A DNA stretch of 64,000 bases from NCBI RefSeq assembly GCF_022376295.1, contig NZ_CP060140.1, positions 1,492,356 through 1,556,355 of the forward strand, written 5' to 3'. The first letter of the stretch is position 1, and each line of letters starts with the position of its first letter. Source of the DNA: Nodularia sphaerocarpa UHCC 0038. Its GTDB lineage: Bacteria; Cyanobacteriota; Cyanobacteriia; Cyanobacteriales; Nostocaceae. A program made the position numbers and the translations under genes. Shown piece after piece: positions 1 through 8,953 of the stretch. The notes under the pieces were generated by a model. That model searched no databases and was not told the origin of the DNA. It saw only the letters and a program-made list of their open reading frames with translations.

Positions 1-45
1 ATATGACTGTTTTTAGCTGTCAGCAGTACGCAAAGAAGGAGTATT

Positions 46-93
46 ATGATGTTTCAGTTCTCATCGAATAAAGTTGCCTATTTCCGGCTATGA
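46..93 (+). CDS. possible 15-codon leader ORF before upp
   Basis: A short ORF (starts MMFQFSSNK) opens with two ATG codons at 46 and 49 behind a good Shine-Dalgarno sequence AAGGAG (36-41). Its TGA stop overlaps the upp start in an ATGA arrangement (90-93). The upp ATG itself has no clear ribosome binding site, so upp may depend on translational coupling to this leader. It could also be a chance ORF or the trace of an old upp 5' end. The product matches no family I know. Confidence 0.35.
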   Translation: MMFQFSSNKVAYFRL

Positions 94-740
94 CACCACA
101 ACTGCGTGTTTATGTTCCTCCCCATCCCCTAATCAAGCACTGGCTGGCAGTTGCTCGTGATGCTGGCACACCTTCAGTATTATTTCGTAGTGCGATAACT
201 GAGTTGGGAAGATGGCTGACTTACGAAGCAGCCAGAGAGTGGCTACCGACTCTGGAAACACAGGTGCAGAGTCCTTTGGATTCCTGTCCAGCGACTGTGA
301 TTAACCCGGAAGTACCTGTGGCGGTTGTACCGATTCTCCGGGCGGGTCTAGGGTTACTAGAAGGGGCGCAGTCTTTGTTGCCTTTGGCTTCAATTTACCA
401 TTTGGGCTTAGTCCGTAATGAAGAAACTCTCGAACCTTCTTGTTATTTGAATAAGTTACCGGAAAAATTTGACCCCCAAACCAGAGTTTTAATTACTGAT
501 CCGATGTTAGCAACGGGGGGATCGATTATGTTTGCTATGGCAGAATTAATACAACGGGGTGTTGACCCGGCTTTGACACGAATCGTTTCTGTTGTGGCTG
601 CACCGCCAGCTTTACAAAAACTGAGTGCTGCATATCCTGGTTTAAATGTTTACACGGCGACTATTGATGAAATAGTCAATGATCAGGGATATATTGTACC
701 GGGTTTGGGAGATGCTGGCGATCGCATCTTTGGGACATAA
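90..740 (+). CDS. upp: uracil phosphoribosyltransferase
   Basis: Salvages uracil: uracil + PRPP gives UMP + diphosphate, in the cytoplasm. The 216-residue length is normal for UPRTase. Family marks are the N-terminal YVPPHPLIKHWLA, the PVAVVPILRAGLGL segment, the PRPP-binding loop VLITDPMLATGGS near residues 136-148, and the uracil-binding C-terminal end GLGDAGDRIFGT. The start ATG overlaps the stop of a short SD-led ORF, which suggests coupled translation. The downstream gene lies 74 bp away and is unrelated in function. Confidence 0.97.
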   Translation: MTPQLRVYVPPHPLIKHWLAVARDAGTPSVLFRSAITELGRWLTYEAAREWLPTLETQVQSPLDSCPATVINPEVPVAVVPILRAGLGLLEGAQSLLPLASIYHLGLVRNEETLEPSCYLNKLPEKFDPQTRVLITDPMLATGGSIMFAMAELIQRGVDPALTRIVSVVAAPPALQKLSAAYPGLNVYTATIDEIVNDQGYIVPGLGDAGDRIFGT

Positions 741-814
741 GTTAGTATCAGCTAGGGAAGGAAAATAGCTGAACTACATATAAAAGTTGCAAGATTTCTT
801 CAAGGCGGTAATGT

Positions 815-1165
815 ATGAGTCAACGTGATGGTTTTGCTAGTGGCTTTTTAGCGGGGACGATTTTTGGTAGTATAGTCGGTGGTATTGTCGGGGCTGTGAT
901 TGTTTCTCGACAAAATGAGCAATTGACAGCAGAAGAAGCCGAATTGACTAACGGTCAAGTGGGGACTAAAAAAGTATCTCCCAAACGCCGACAGATGTTC
1001 GCCTCGGAAGATGAGGCTATGGAAATTGAAACCGCCAGGCGATCGCTCGAAGATAAAATTGCCCAACTTAATGCCACAATTGATGAAGTGAGACAGGAAC
1101 TGGGAAATGTCAACGGCACTTCCATCCAGTCAGTTAATGATCGTTCCCTCACCCAAGATTCTTGA
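815..1165 (+). CDS. YtxH-like small membrane-anchored protein
   Basis: A 116-residue protein with one glycine-rich membrane segment near residues 9-32 (FLAGTIFGSIVGGIVGAVIV), a basic stretch (KKVSPKRR), then an acidic/amphipathic coiled coil at about 65-100 and a disordered tail. This is the layout of cyanobacterial YtxH/gas-vesicle-GvpP-like proteins of unknown function. It has no catalytic motif. The stop at 1163-1165 is followed by 127 bp before the yggT-type gene on the same strand, so the two could be cotranscribed. The family name is tentative because it rests on layout alone. Confidence 0.7.
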   Translation: MSQRDGFASGFLAGTIFGSIVGGIVGAVIVSRQNEQLTAEEAELTNGQVGTKKVSPKRRQMFASEDEAMEIETARRSLEDKIAQLNATIDEVRQELGNVNGTSIQSVNDRSLTQDS

Positions 1166-1292
1166 GGGTGATTTATCTTGAGCCGGGGTGCTAATAGTAG
1201 TTAATGCGGCAAACCGCACACTTCATCAGATGGACTCAATTAAAATCAATAATAAGACCGTTTTTGACACTTAGCAGGAAACCAACTTATCC

Positions 1293-1571
1293 ATGAATTT
1301 ACTGTTTACCACTTTAGCTACCTTTGTTCAGTTCTACAGCTACTTCCTCATTGCTCGAGTTTTGTTAACTTGGTTCCCCACAATCAATTGGTATAATCAG
1401 CCATTTGCCGCTTTGGCGCAGATAACTGATCCTTACCTCAATCTTTTCCGCTCAATTATTCCCCCATTGGGTGGTATGGATTTCTCTCCTATTTTAGCCT
1501 TCTTGGCACTGAATTTAGTAGGTGGCTTACTCAGCAGCCTAACTGCCCTTTCTTTTGCACAGGGTTTTTAG
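1293..1571 (+). CDS. YggT family (Ycf19-like) integral membrane protein
   Basis: A 92-residue protein with two hydrophobic helices (about 5-27 and 63-90) and the family signature between them: ARVLLTWFP, then ITDPYLNLFRSIIPPLGG. YggT/Ycf19 proteins of cyanobacteria and plastids are thylakoid or plasma membrane proteins. Relatives have been linked to nucleoid and thylakoid organisation and to cofactor assembly, but the exact role here cannot be read from the sequence. It lies downstream of the YtxH-like gene and is followed by a repeat-rich gap. Confidence 0.88.
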   Translation: MNLLFTTLATFVQFYSYFLIARVLLTWFPTINWYNQPFAALAQITDPYLNLFRSIIPPLGGMDFSPILAFLALNLVGGLLSSLTALSFAQGF

Positions 1572-1599
1572 TTTTAACTTTAACTCAATATAGGCTTTC

Positions 1600-1632
1600 G
1601 TAGAGACGTTTAGGGTAAAAATCGTCTCTACA
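1600..1632. repeat. GTAGAGACG/CGTCTCTAC hairpin
   Basis: Inverted repeat with 9-bp arms GTAGAGACG and CGTCTCTAC around a 15-bp spacer, directly downstream of the YggT gene. It is a diverged version of the palindrome found intact at 1824-1853, 3465-3494 and 10053-10082. It may also help terminate the YggT transcript. Confidence 0.7.
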
Positions 1633-1695
1633 TTGCTTTATATAGGCAGTGGGGAGTAGTCTCGAACGTAGATCAAACACACAAAATCAAATCCT

Positions 1696-1724
1696 GTAGA
1701 GACGTTCTATGTCACGTCTCTAAA
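1696..1724. repeat. second diverged TAGAGACGT palindrome
   Basis: TGTAGAGACGTTC... with a matching ACGTCTCTA arm, an imperfect copy of the 30-bp palindrome found in the MITEs of this window. It stands alone without recognisable terminal repeats. Confidence 0.65.
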
Positions 1725-1772
1725 CTGTGGTATAATCAGTCCAAAAATTCTCTAATCAAGAATTAAGAATTA

Positions 1773-1883
1773 GGCATTGCTGATTTGAAATATGAATACG
1801 ATTTGTGATCATGTCAAAACCCCTGTAGAGACGTTCCATGGAACGTCTCTACATTTAAATTCATACTTGGTTTGAGCAACGCC
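1773..1883. mobile_element. 111-bp MITE, copy A, with 8-bp target duplication
   Basis: The element has terminal inverted repeats GGCATTGCT (1773-1781) and AGCAACGCC (1875-1883), and a central perfect 30-bp palindrome (1824-1853; half-site TGTAGAGACGTTCCA). The identical octamer AAGAATTA flanks it on both sides (1765-1772 and 1884-1891), the mark of transposition. A second copy of the same length in opposite orientation lies at 3435-3545; by eye the two differ at only about six of 111 positions. It carries no ORF, so it would be moved by a transposase elsewhere. Confidence 0.9.
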
Positions 1884-1990
1884 AAGAATTAAGCTGTTCC
1901 ACATTTAACTTGTATAACATGGGCGGGCAAAGATGCCCACGCTACAAGAGTGTAATCTAATTTAAATATGCAAACTAGATGTTTTTCAGC

Positions 1991-2449
1991 TTACTTGCGA
2001 ACTTTGCCGCTAAAACCGGCTGCTTTAAACTGCTTGAGTTGCAAAGGTTCCGGCTGGTTTGCAGCTACAGTAATTCTCAATTCAAAATCACTCACTCCGG
2101 GTGGAATTTCGGGAATTGAACCCAGACGGGTGCGGTTTTGCATGACTGGGTTATTGTTAGCATCATAGATGCGTCCAAATATATCTGCGTCATAAACCGT
2201 TTTATAAGTGGCATTTTCTGCCTTACCTGTCACCATAAAACAATTAGCAGCTGCACTACCACTACTAATCACAGATCCTTCTGCCAGTTCTGCTGGACAA
2301 CCCTGGTAGGATACATCAAATAGTTTGATCTGTGTCAGCGCCATTACCTCTGGAGTATATACCCATGAGACAACTGTGATCAAGCAGGAAACCAAGACGA
2401 CAGTCATTAGTTTTACGTACTGAGTGATGATTCGGGAAGATTTTGTCAT
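1991..2449 (-). CDS. conserved hypothetical secreted protein
   Basis: I place the start at 2449 (MTKSSRIITQYVKLM); an in-frame ATG at 2500 would add 17 residues. From 2449 the protein has a basic N-terminus and a hydrophobic segment (VVLVSCLITVVSWV) ending near VMALTQ, a plausible signal peptide or membrane anchor. The roughly 120-residue mature part carries two cysteines (YQGCPAEL and ANCFMV) that could pair, and reads as beta-rich. No enzyme motif is visible. I do not recognise a named family, and it has no operon partner. Confidence 0.7.
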   Translation of the reverse strand: MTKSSRIITQYVKLMTVVLVSCLITVVSWVYTPEVMALTQIKLFDVSYQGCPAELAEGSVISSGSAAANCFMVTGKAENATYKTVYDADIFGRIYDANNNPVMQNRTRLGSIPEIPPGVSDFELRITVAANQPEPLQLKQFKAAGFSGKVRK

Positions 2450-2733
2450 CACTAAAGTCGGGGAGTTTAATAAAAATGCTATGTGGTGATGATTTTTCAT
2501 ATCTAAACACGGTGATAACAGAACTTAACTCAACTTTTTACAGAGGAAACTACTGACAGTAGCTGAAAATTTAAGCTCACTATTTGTGACAATAAACAGA
2601 CACCAATTTGCACTGGTTCCTTTAGCACTGTTTTCCACCTCAGCTTAACTGAATTTTATGTCTGGGAGGTTGAAGACTTGAATAAAACTATTGTAATAAT
2701 TAGGTAAACAAACCCCTCAGTTGCGATCAACTT

Positions 2734-3345
2734 ATGACTCCAGATGAGATTGAAACAGCCTTGCAAGCAGCCTTTAATAGTTGTAACGCAGCTAGCTGTC
2801 CTCTCACTGATATGCAGAAGCAGATATTACTGCGAGTGATTTGGCAAATTCAGGGAGACTCTAACTCGAACATATCAAATGTAGCCAACCCCTTAGACGA
2901 ACTTTCTCCAGAGGAATTAGCAGCTTTTTTACAGTTTGTCAAGAGCAAGGAACAAGAAAACCGCACTTGGAAGGTGCAATTACTTAATGATTGGCTACAT
3001 GAAAACGATTCGGGGAATGTCCAATTTATTCGCCAACGTTACGGTTTACCGTGGCTAAATCGTGTAGAATCACATCATTTTGATAAGTATTCTGATGTTG
3101 AGGATGCACTCAAGCTGAGAGTAGGCGATCGCATTGAAATTTCCAATGGACTATGGGAATGGGTACAAGACGATGGCCCCTGTAAGCGTGAATGGTTTCC
3201 CTGTATCGTACTCCAAATTGATCAAATCCATGATGGCGATAATTTACCTCCTAATTGTGTTGTTCGCCTCTACAACGGCTCTGAGTACGAAATTCAAGGT
3301 ATCTACCAATGGAATCGCTATAATTGGCGCTGGCCGCAAAAGTAA
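2734..3345 (+). CDS. conserved hypothetical protein, 203 aa
   Basis: Soluble protein without signal peptide or membrane segment. The N-terminal half is helical (LSPEELAAFLQFVKSKEQENRTW). The C-terminal half (about 120-200) is rich in Trp and Tyr and beta-like (GDRIEISNGLWEWVQDDG, then LYNGSEYEIQGIYQWNRYNWRW), perhaps a small SH3-like or RNA/DNA-binding barrel; that is a guess from composition. It stands alone and is followed by the second MITE. I do not recognise a function. Confidence 0.75.
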   Translation: MTPDEIETALQAAFNSCNAASCPLTDMQKQILLRVIWQIQGDSNSNISNVANPLDELSPEELAAFLQFVKSKEQENRTWKVQLLNDWLHENDSGNVQFIRQRYGLPWLNRVESHHFDKYSDVEDALKLRVGDRIEISNGLWEWVQDDGPCKREWFPCIVLQIDQIHDGDNLPPNCVVRLYNGSEYEIQGIYQWNRYNWRWPQK

Positions 3346-3434
3346 GAAAGCAGAAAGCAGAGGATAAAAACTGACTGCAAAGATTTATACAAAATCTTGT
3401 TTGGCACTGATCAATGATCGAGAATTAAAAAGCT

Positions 3435-3545
3435 GGCGTTGCTAAAACCAACTATGAATTTAAATGTAGAGACGTTCCATGGAACGTCTCTACAGGGGTT
3501 TTGACATCATCACAAATCGTGTTCATACTTCAAATCAGCAACGCC
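3435..3545. mobile_element. 111-bp MITE, copy B, with 8-bp target duplication
   Basis: Inverted relative to copy A: GGCGTTGCT (3435-3443) to AGCAACGCC (3537-3545), with the same 30-bp palindrome at 3465-3494. It is flanked by the perfect octamer AAAAAGCT at 3427-3434 and 3546-3553. The element ends 39 bp before the ATG chosen for the large histidine kinase, so it forms most of that gene's upstream region. The palindrome would fold into a hairpin in any transcript starting before it. Confidence 0.92.
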
Positions 3546-3584
3546 AAAAAGCTAGAACAAAAAATAACTCCGCAATCGCAGGAA

Positions 3585-6500
3585 ATGTCACAATCCGACG
3601 CACAGATTCCAAGATCACAGCTAAATTTTGAGAAAATTCTCAATAGCGCCATCGCTACAGCTATTGTCTGTTTTCGCGTCTTTCCTAACTATGATTGGAT
3701 CTGTGATTACCAGTCTCCTGGCTGTGAAGCCATTTTTGGCTATACTGCACAGGAAATTATGACTAATCAAAATTTGTGGATGTTGGGAGTACATCCTGAA
3801 GATCGAGAGACTGTCATTATGCCACTGTATGAATATGTCTTTTCTGGGCGCACCGTAACCGTAGAATACCGATTTAATCATAAAGATGGTTCTCAGCGAT
3901 GGATATCAGCTACCTATACCTCCCACTATGTTGAAGATGCACAATGCTGGATTGTTACGGGGACTAATTTCGACATCAGCGATCGCAAACAGATAGAAGA
4001 ATCACTGAGGCAAAGTGAAGCCAGATTTCAACACCTAGCAGCTAACTTACCGGGAAATATTTACACTCTGGTTCAGTCTCCTGATGGTTCTCTTAACTTT
4101 GAGTATATGAGTTCCGGCATTGAGAAAATTCTTGAAGTCACTGCCCAACAAGTGCTAGAGAATCCTATGCTCTGTATAGAACCAATACATCCTGATGATC
4201 TTCCCAGGTATAACGACGCAGTTAGCCAAAGTTACCAGAACTTAGAACCATTTACTCATCAATGGCGAATTATCACTCCTTCGGGAAAACTCAAATGGTT
4301 GCAAGGCAATTCTATGCCAGAGCTACGGCATAATGGAGATGTAGCTTGGTATGGTTTAGTACAAGATGTGAGCGAAAGCAAGTGTACTGAATCAGCACTG
4401 CGACAAAGTGAAGAACGCTATCGGGCTATTTTCGATCTTACCTTTCAATTTGTCGGGCTACTGACACATGATGGCACGATATTGTCAGCCAATCAGACAG
4501 CCCTCGATTTTGCTGGATTGGAACACTCGGATGTGGTTAATCGACCATTTTGGTCAGCCCGATGGTGGACAATTTCTTCAGCCACTCAGTCACAGTTAAA
4601 AACTGCGATCGCTCAAGCTGCTGCGGGTGAATTTGTGCGTTATCAGGTGGATGTCTTGGGGGTGGGAGACAACATCGCCACCATTGACTTTTCCCTCAAA
4701 CCGATCAAAGATCACACAGGTCAAGTTGTGCAGTTAATTGCCGAAGGGCGCGACATTACCGATCTCAAACGTGCTGAATTAGAACTTATTCGTAGCCGAG
4801 ACTTCAGAGAAGCTATCTTTAACAAATCTAGTGATGCTTTGTTTCTCGTAGATGCAAAAACATTGTTAACCACTGACTGTAATGATCGAGCCGTAGAACT
4901 ATTTGAAGCCACAAACAAAGCTGAATTGATTGGGTTTGATGGACAAACTCTACAAAAAGAACGATTCACCCCGGAAGTTGTTGCATCGATTGTTGAACAA
5001 GTCGATAGCAAAGGATTTTGGAGTCAAGAAATTGAATACTTTACCAAGCAAGGTAATTTCTTTTGGGGAAACTTAGCAGTTAAAGAAATCAAAGTTGCTG
5101 GTGAAATTATACATTTAGTCAGAGTTACAGATATCAGTGAACGCAAACAAGCAGAGCTAGCATTAAAAGAGCGAGAAGCAATGTTGCGGGGAATTGGGGA
5201 TAACCTGCACAATGGCTTGGTGTATCAAGTGATCCGCGAACTGGATGGTAGGTTTGGTTTTTCTTATCTGAGTGCTGGGATAGAAAGACTGATCGAAATC
5301 ACAGCCCCAGATGTACTCAAAGATCCCAGTTTGCTGTTTCGCCAATTTTTTCAACCTGACTGTCTCCAACTACACACAGCTATCGAGGAATCTTACCGTA
5401 ATCTTTCTGTGTTGGATCTACATATACGAATTCACACGCCTAGTGGGAAAATAAAATGTTTGCATTTTCGTTCTCGCCCACGTCAGATGCATGATGGTCG
5501 TGTGGCTTGGGATGGATTAGCGGTGGACATCACAGACCTGAAAAATTATCAAGATCGGCTGGAAGAATCACAGCAAGTCGCTCGTCTTGGTAACTGGGAG
5601 TATGATTTGGCTACAAGCGAAATTAGCTGTTCAAAAGAATTTTTTAAGCTTTACGGCCGAGATTCAGCACAAATCGAGCCGAACTATCAAGAGCATTTAA
5701 AATTTTACCACCCCGAAGATGCTGCAAAACTCGACCAAGCTGTAGAACGAGCGATCGCCACTGGTCAGTCCTACAAATTAACTCTGCGTTTGCGACAACA
5801 GGATAACTCCTATCGCTATGTTGAAGCAATTGGCAAAGCCGGATTCAATCCTCAAGGGCTGGTAATTCGTCTTTATGGAACTCTTCAAGATATTACCGAA
5901 CAGCACACTGCACAGCGCGATCGCCAAATTGCAGAAGCCGCCTTAGCTAAAAGTGAAGAACAACTGCGACTCACCTTGGAATTTACCTATATCGGTACTT
6001 GGGACTGGAATATTTCCACTAATGAAGTCATTTGGAACCACAACCATTATCGCCTATTTGGGTTAGAGCCAGAAACCATAGTACCGACATATCAATTATG
6101 GCAAGATATTATTCATCCAGAAGATATAGAACAACTTGAACTGGCTGTATACAATGCACTAGAACAAAATACTCACTATGAAGGTGCTGAATATCGGGTA
6201 ATTCATCCCGATGGCAGTATTCACTGGTTGAGTGGGAGAGGGCGCGGAATTTATAACCAAGCTGGTCAGCCTATCCGAATGCTTGGTATCGTCATGGATA
6301 TTAGCGATCGCAAACGTGCTGAACAGATGTTAGAACTCCAAGCAGTCATTACCCGGAACATGGCAGAAGGCATTTGTTTAGTTAAAGTCACCGATGGAGT
6401 GATTGTCTATGTTAACCCTAAATTCGAGCAGATGTTTGGTTATGACTCTGGTGAATTAACAGGTAAGCACGTGTCGAAGATCAACTATGAAGATGAACAT

Positions 6501-7334
6501 CATACGGCTGAAGCAGTGTATCGGGAGATCATGACAGCTGTTAACCAATATGGTGAATTTCCCTATGAAGTTCACAATGTCAAAAAAGATGGTACTCCCT
6601 TCTGGTGTCGTGGAACCGCGTCGATTTTTGCACATCCTGAGTATGGCAAAGTTCTTGTGGCTGTTCACCAAAACATCAACGAGCAAAAGCAAGCCGATGA
6701 AAAAATTAAAGCATCTTTAACAGAAAAAGAGGTATTACTGCAAGAAATTCACCATCGCGTCAAGAATAATTTAGGAATTGTCAGTGGTTTGCTGCAAATG
6801 CAATGCAGGCGGACACAAGATTCTCACGCCACAGACATCTTAAAAGATAGCCAAAATCGCATTGCTTCCATAGCCCTGGTGCATGAAAAACTCTACGGGT
6901 CTGAAGAACTTGCCCATATTGATTTTGCTCAATATATTCCCGATTTAACAACTCATTTATTTGATTCTTATAATGTCAGTTCCCAACGCATCCAACTGAA
7001 TATTCAAGTGGATCATGCTAGTTTGGATATCGAAACCGCAATTCCTTGTGGCTTGATCATTAATGAATTAGTTTCTAATGCTTTAAAATATGCTTTTCCT
7101 GATCATCGTTCAGGTGAAATCCAAGTCAGATTTTCTCAAGAATCCTCTGGTCATTTAACACTCATTCTGCGAGATAATGGAGTAGGATTACCTACGGACT
7201 TGGACAGCAAAAAGGCGAAAACATTAGGACTGACTTTAGTTCAGGGGTTAGTTAAACAGATCAGGGGAACCCTTGAGATCAACTGTCAGCAGGGAACAGA
7301 GTTCAAAATCACTTTTACAAACAGCCGCACGTGA
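3585..7334 (+). CDS. multi-PAS sensor histidine kinase (HisKA_2 type)
   Basis: About 1,249 residues. The ORF stays open back to a TTG at 3501, but that part is MITE sequence, so I choose ATG 3585 (MSQSDAQIPRS). About eight consecutive PAS/PAC modules of about 120 residues are marked by repeated WISATY/WLQGNS-like strands and the linker D(I/V)(S/T)(D/E)(R/L)K. No membrane segment is seen, so it is cytoplasmic. The catalytic end has the phospho-acceptor box LLQEIHHRVKNNL of HisKA_2 kinases, then an HATPase domain with NELVSNALKYAF and DNGVGLP. It overlaps the next gene (GTGA/TGA) and probably acts with it. The signals sensed cannot be read from the sequence. Confidence 0.93.
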   Translation: MSQSDAQIPRSQLNFEKILNSAIATAIVCFRVFPNYDWICDYQSPGCEAIFGYTAQEIMTNQNLWMLGVHPEDRETVIMPLYEYVFSGRTVTVEYRFNHKDGSQRWISATYTSHYVEDAQCWIVTGTNFDISDRKQIEESLRQSEARFQHLAANLPGNIYTLVQSPDGSLNFEYMSSGIEKILEVTAQQVLENPMLCIEPIHPDDLPRYNDAVSQSYQNLEPFTHQWRIITPSGKLKWLQGNSMPELRHNGDVAWYGLVQDVSESKCTESALRQSEERYRAIFDLTFQFVGLLTHDGTILSANQTALDFAGLEHSDVVNRPFWSARWWTISSATQSQLKTAIAQAAAGEFVRYQVDVLGVGDNIATIDFSLKPIKDHTGQVVQLIAEGRDITDLKRAELELIRSRDFREAIFNKSSDALFLVDAKTLLTTDCNDRAVELFEATNKAELIGFDGQTLQKERFTPEVVASIVEQVDSKGFWSQEIEYFTKQGNFFWGNLAVKEIKVAGEIIHLVRVTDISERKQAELALKEREAMLRGIGDNLHNGLVYQVIRELDGRFGFSYLSAGIERLIEITAPDVLKDPSLLFRQFFQPDCLQLHTAIEESYRNLSVLDLHIRIHTPSGKIKCLHFRSRPRQMHDGRVAWDGLAVDITDLKNYQDRLEESQQVARLGNWEYDLATSEISCSKEFFKLYGRDSAQIEPNYQEHLKFYHPEDAAKLDQAVERAIATGQSYKLTLRLRQQDNSYRYVEAIGKAGFNPQGLVIRLYGTLQDITEQHTAQRDRQIAEAALAKSEEQLRLTLEFTYIGTWDWNISTNEVIWNHNHYRLFGLEPETIVPTYQLWQDIIHPEDIEQLELAVYNALEQNTHYEGAEYRVIHPDGSIHWLSGRGRGIYNQAGQPIRMLGIVMDISDRKRAEQMLELQAVITRNMAEGICLVKVTDGVIVYVNPKFEQMFGYDSGELTGKHVSKINYEDEHHTAEAVYREIMTAVNQYGEFPYEVHNVKKDGTPFWCRGTASIFAHPEYGKVLVAVHQNINEQKQADEKIKASLTEKEVLLQEIHHRVKNNLGIVSGLLQMQCRRTQDSHATDILKDSQNRIASIALVHEKLYGSEELAHIDFAQYIPDLTTHLFDSYNVSSQRIQLNIQVDHASLDIETAIPCGLIINELVSNALKYAFPDHRSGEIQVRFSQESSGHLTLILRDNGVGLPTDLDSKKAKTLGLTLVQGLVKQIRGTLEINCQQGTEFKITFTNSRT

Positions 7335-8920
7335 ACATGATCAGCATCCCACCTCATACCCAGACAACAAAAACAGTTAAGATTCTGGTTGTTGAAGATG
7401 AATTTATCCTTGCCGTTAACTTACAAGAAACTTTAGAGTCCCTGAAATACACTGTTGTCGGTCTCGCAGATTCAGCAGCAGAAGCAATTTCCCAAGCCAA
7501 GGAACTGCGCCCAAACTTGATTCTCATGGATATCCGCCTGCGCGGAGAACAAGATGGCATCCAGGCAGCAGAGCTAATTTGGAACACTCTGCAAATTCCT
7601 GTAATTTACGTTACGGGACACTCAGACAAATATACCGTAGAACGGGTAACTTTAACATCCCCCTTTGGATATATTCTTAAACCAATTAAAGAGCAAGAAC
7701 TTTATGTTGCCATTCAAACAGCACTCAACCGCTATGAACGCGAGCAGTTTTTGACTTCTGTCCTGCGGGGGATGGGGGATGGGGTGATTGTGGTTGATCC
7801 TCAGTTGCATATCAAATACATGAATCAAGTCTCTGAAGCACTAACAGGATGGCGATGGGATGAAGTCAAAGGACAGTTATTAACCGAAGTTGTCAAACTC
7901 ATTGATGAACAAACTCAACTCCCCGCAGAAAATTCAATTATCTTTGCCCTCGAACAAGAAACTACTATCTATCTAGACAGTCTTGTGCTACTGATTGCTA
8001 AAGATGGTACAACTATTCCTATAGCTCATACTGCCACACCTCTAAGAGATAATCACGGTGTCATTACAGGTGCTGTTTTAGTCTTTCGAGATGACACCCA
8101 ACGCAGGTTGATTGCAGAACGGGATCTTGCCGATAAAACTGCCAGAGAACTAGGAATTCAACTGATAGAAATGGAAAGATTAAACCAGTTGAAAGAGGAT
8201 TTTCTCGCAACCACATCTCACGAAATGCGAACGCCATTGTCAAACATGAAAATGGCTATCTGTATGTTAGAACATATTCTGGATCAACCAGGAGTTTTGC
8301 AGTCAGTACCGCCGACTACATCTTGGTCGATCAACCGTTATTTAAATATTCTGCGTGATCAGTGTGAGCAAGAGCTAGACTTAGTTGATGATTTGTTATA
8401 TATGCGGATAATTGATGCGGATTTTTATCCCTTGGAATTGACTTATATTCAAATGCAAAACTGGCTACCTCACGTTACCGCAGCTTTTCAAGAACGTTCT
8501 CAAAATAGTGAACAGATTTTACAAGTTAGCGTTTCCCCAGATTTACCGCCTGTGCTGTCAGATATGTCACTACTGACCAAAATTGTCTCAGAGTTACTCA
8601 ACAATGCTTACAAATATACTCCTCCTGAACAGGAGATTACAGTAAATTCCCAACTCGTGACGAACACAGATGCGGAAATTTCTTTGTTTGAAATCACAGT
8701 CAGCAATTCTGGGGTGACAATTCCCCTAGAAGAACAATTTCGGATCTTTGAAGCATTTTACCGCATTCCTCAAAGCGATCGCTGGCGACATGGCGGCACT
8801 GGATTGGGTTTAGCAGTGGTGAGAAAGTTAGTGGAATACCTCCAAGGTACAATTACAGTCACCAGCACTAACGATTGGACAAGGTTTATCGTTCAATTAC
8901 CGTTGAAGCATCAAAGTTAA
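7331..8920 (+). CDS. REC-PAS-histidine kinase hybrid regulator
   Basis: Receiver domain at about residues 15-135, with acidic pocket VVEDE, phospho-acceptor Asp in LILMDIRL (near residue 67), and the Thr and Lys of YVTGH and YILKPI. A PAS domain follows (about 140-265), then a classical HisKA box FLATTSHEMRTPLSN with its His, and an HATPase domain (NNAYKYTPPE, GGTGLGLAVV). A GTG start at 7331 overlaps the stop of the upstream kinase by four bases; ATG 7337 is the alternative. The pair suggests a relay in which the multi-PAS kinase phosphorylates this receiver and so tunes its own kinase output. No DNA-binding domain is present. Confidence 0.93.
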   Translation: MNMISIPPHTQTTKTVKILVVEDEFILAVNLQETLESLKYTVVGLADSAAEAISQAKELRPNLILMDIRLRGEQDGIQAAELIWNTLQIPVIYVTGHSDKYTVERVTLTSPFGYILKPIKEQELYVAIQTALNRYEREQFLTSVLRGMGDGVIVVDPQLHIKYMNQVSEALTGWRWDEVKGQLLTEVVKLIDEQTQLPAENSIIFALEQETTIYLDSLVLLIAKDGTTIPIAHTATPLRDNHGVITGAVLVFRDDTQRRLIAERDLADKTARELGIQLIEMERLNQLKEDFLATTSHEMRTPLSNMKMAICMLEHILDQPGVLQSVPPTTSWSINRYLNILRDQCEQELDLVDDLLYMRIIDADFYPLELTYIQMQNWLPHVTAAFQERSQNSEQILQVSVSPDLPPVLSDMSLLTKIVSELLNNAYKYTPPEQEITVNSQLVTNTDAEISLFEITVSNSGVTIPLEEQFRIFEAFYRIPQSDRWRHGGTGLGLAVVRKLVEYLQGTITVTSTNDWTRFIVQLPLKHQS

Positions 8921-8953
8921 AATTGTTTCACCCCTCAAAACCCCGCTAACTAA

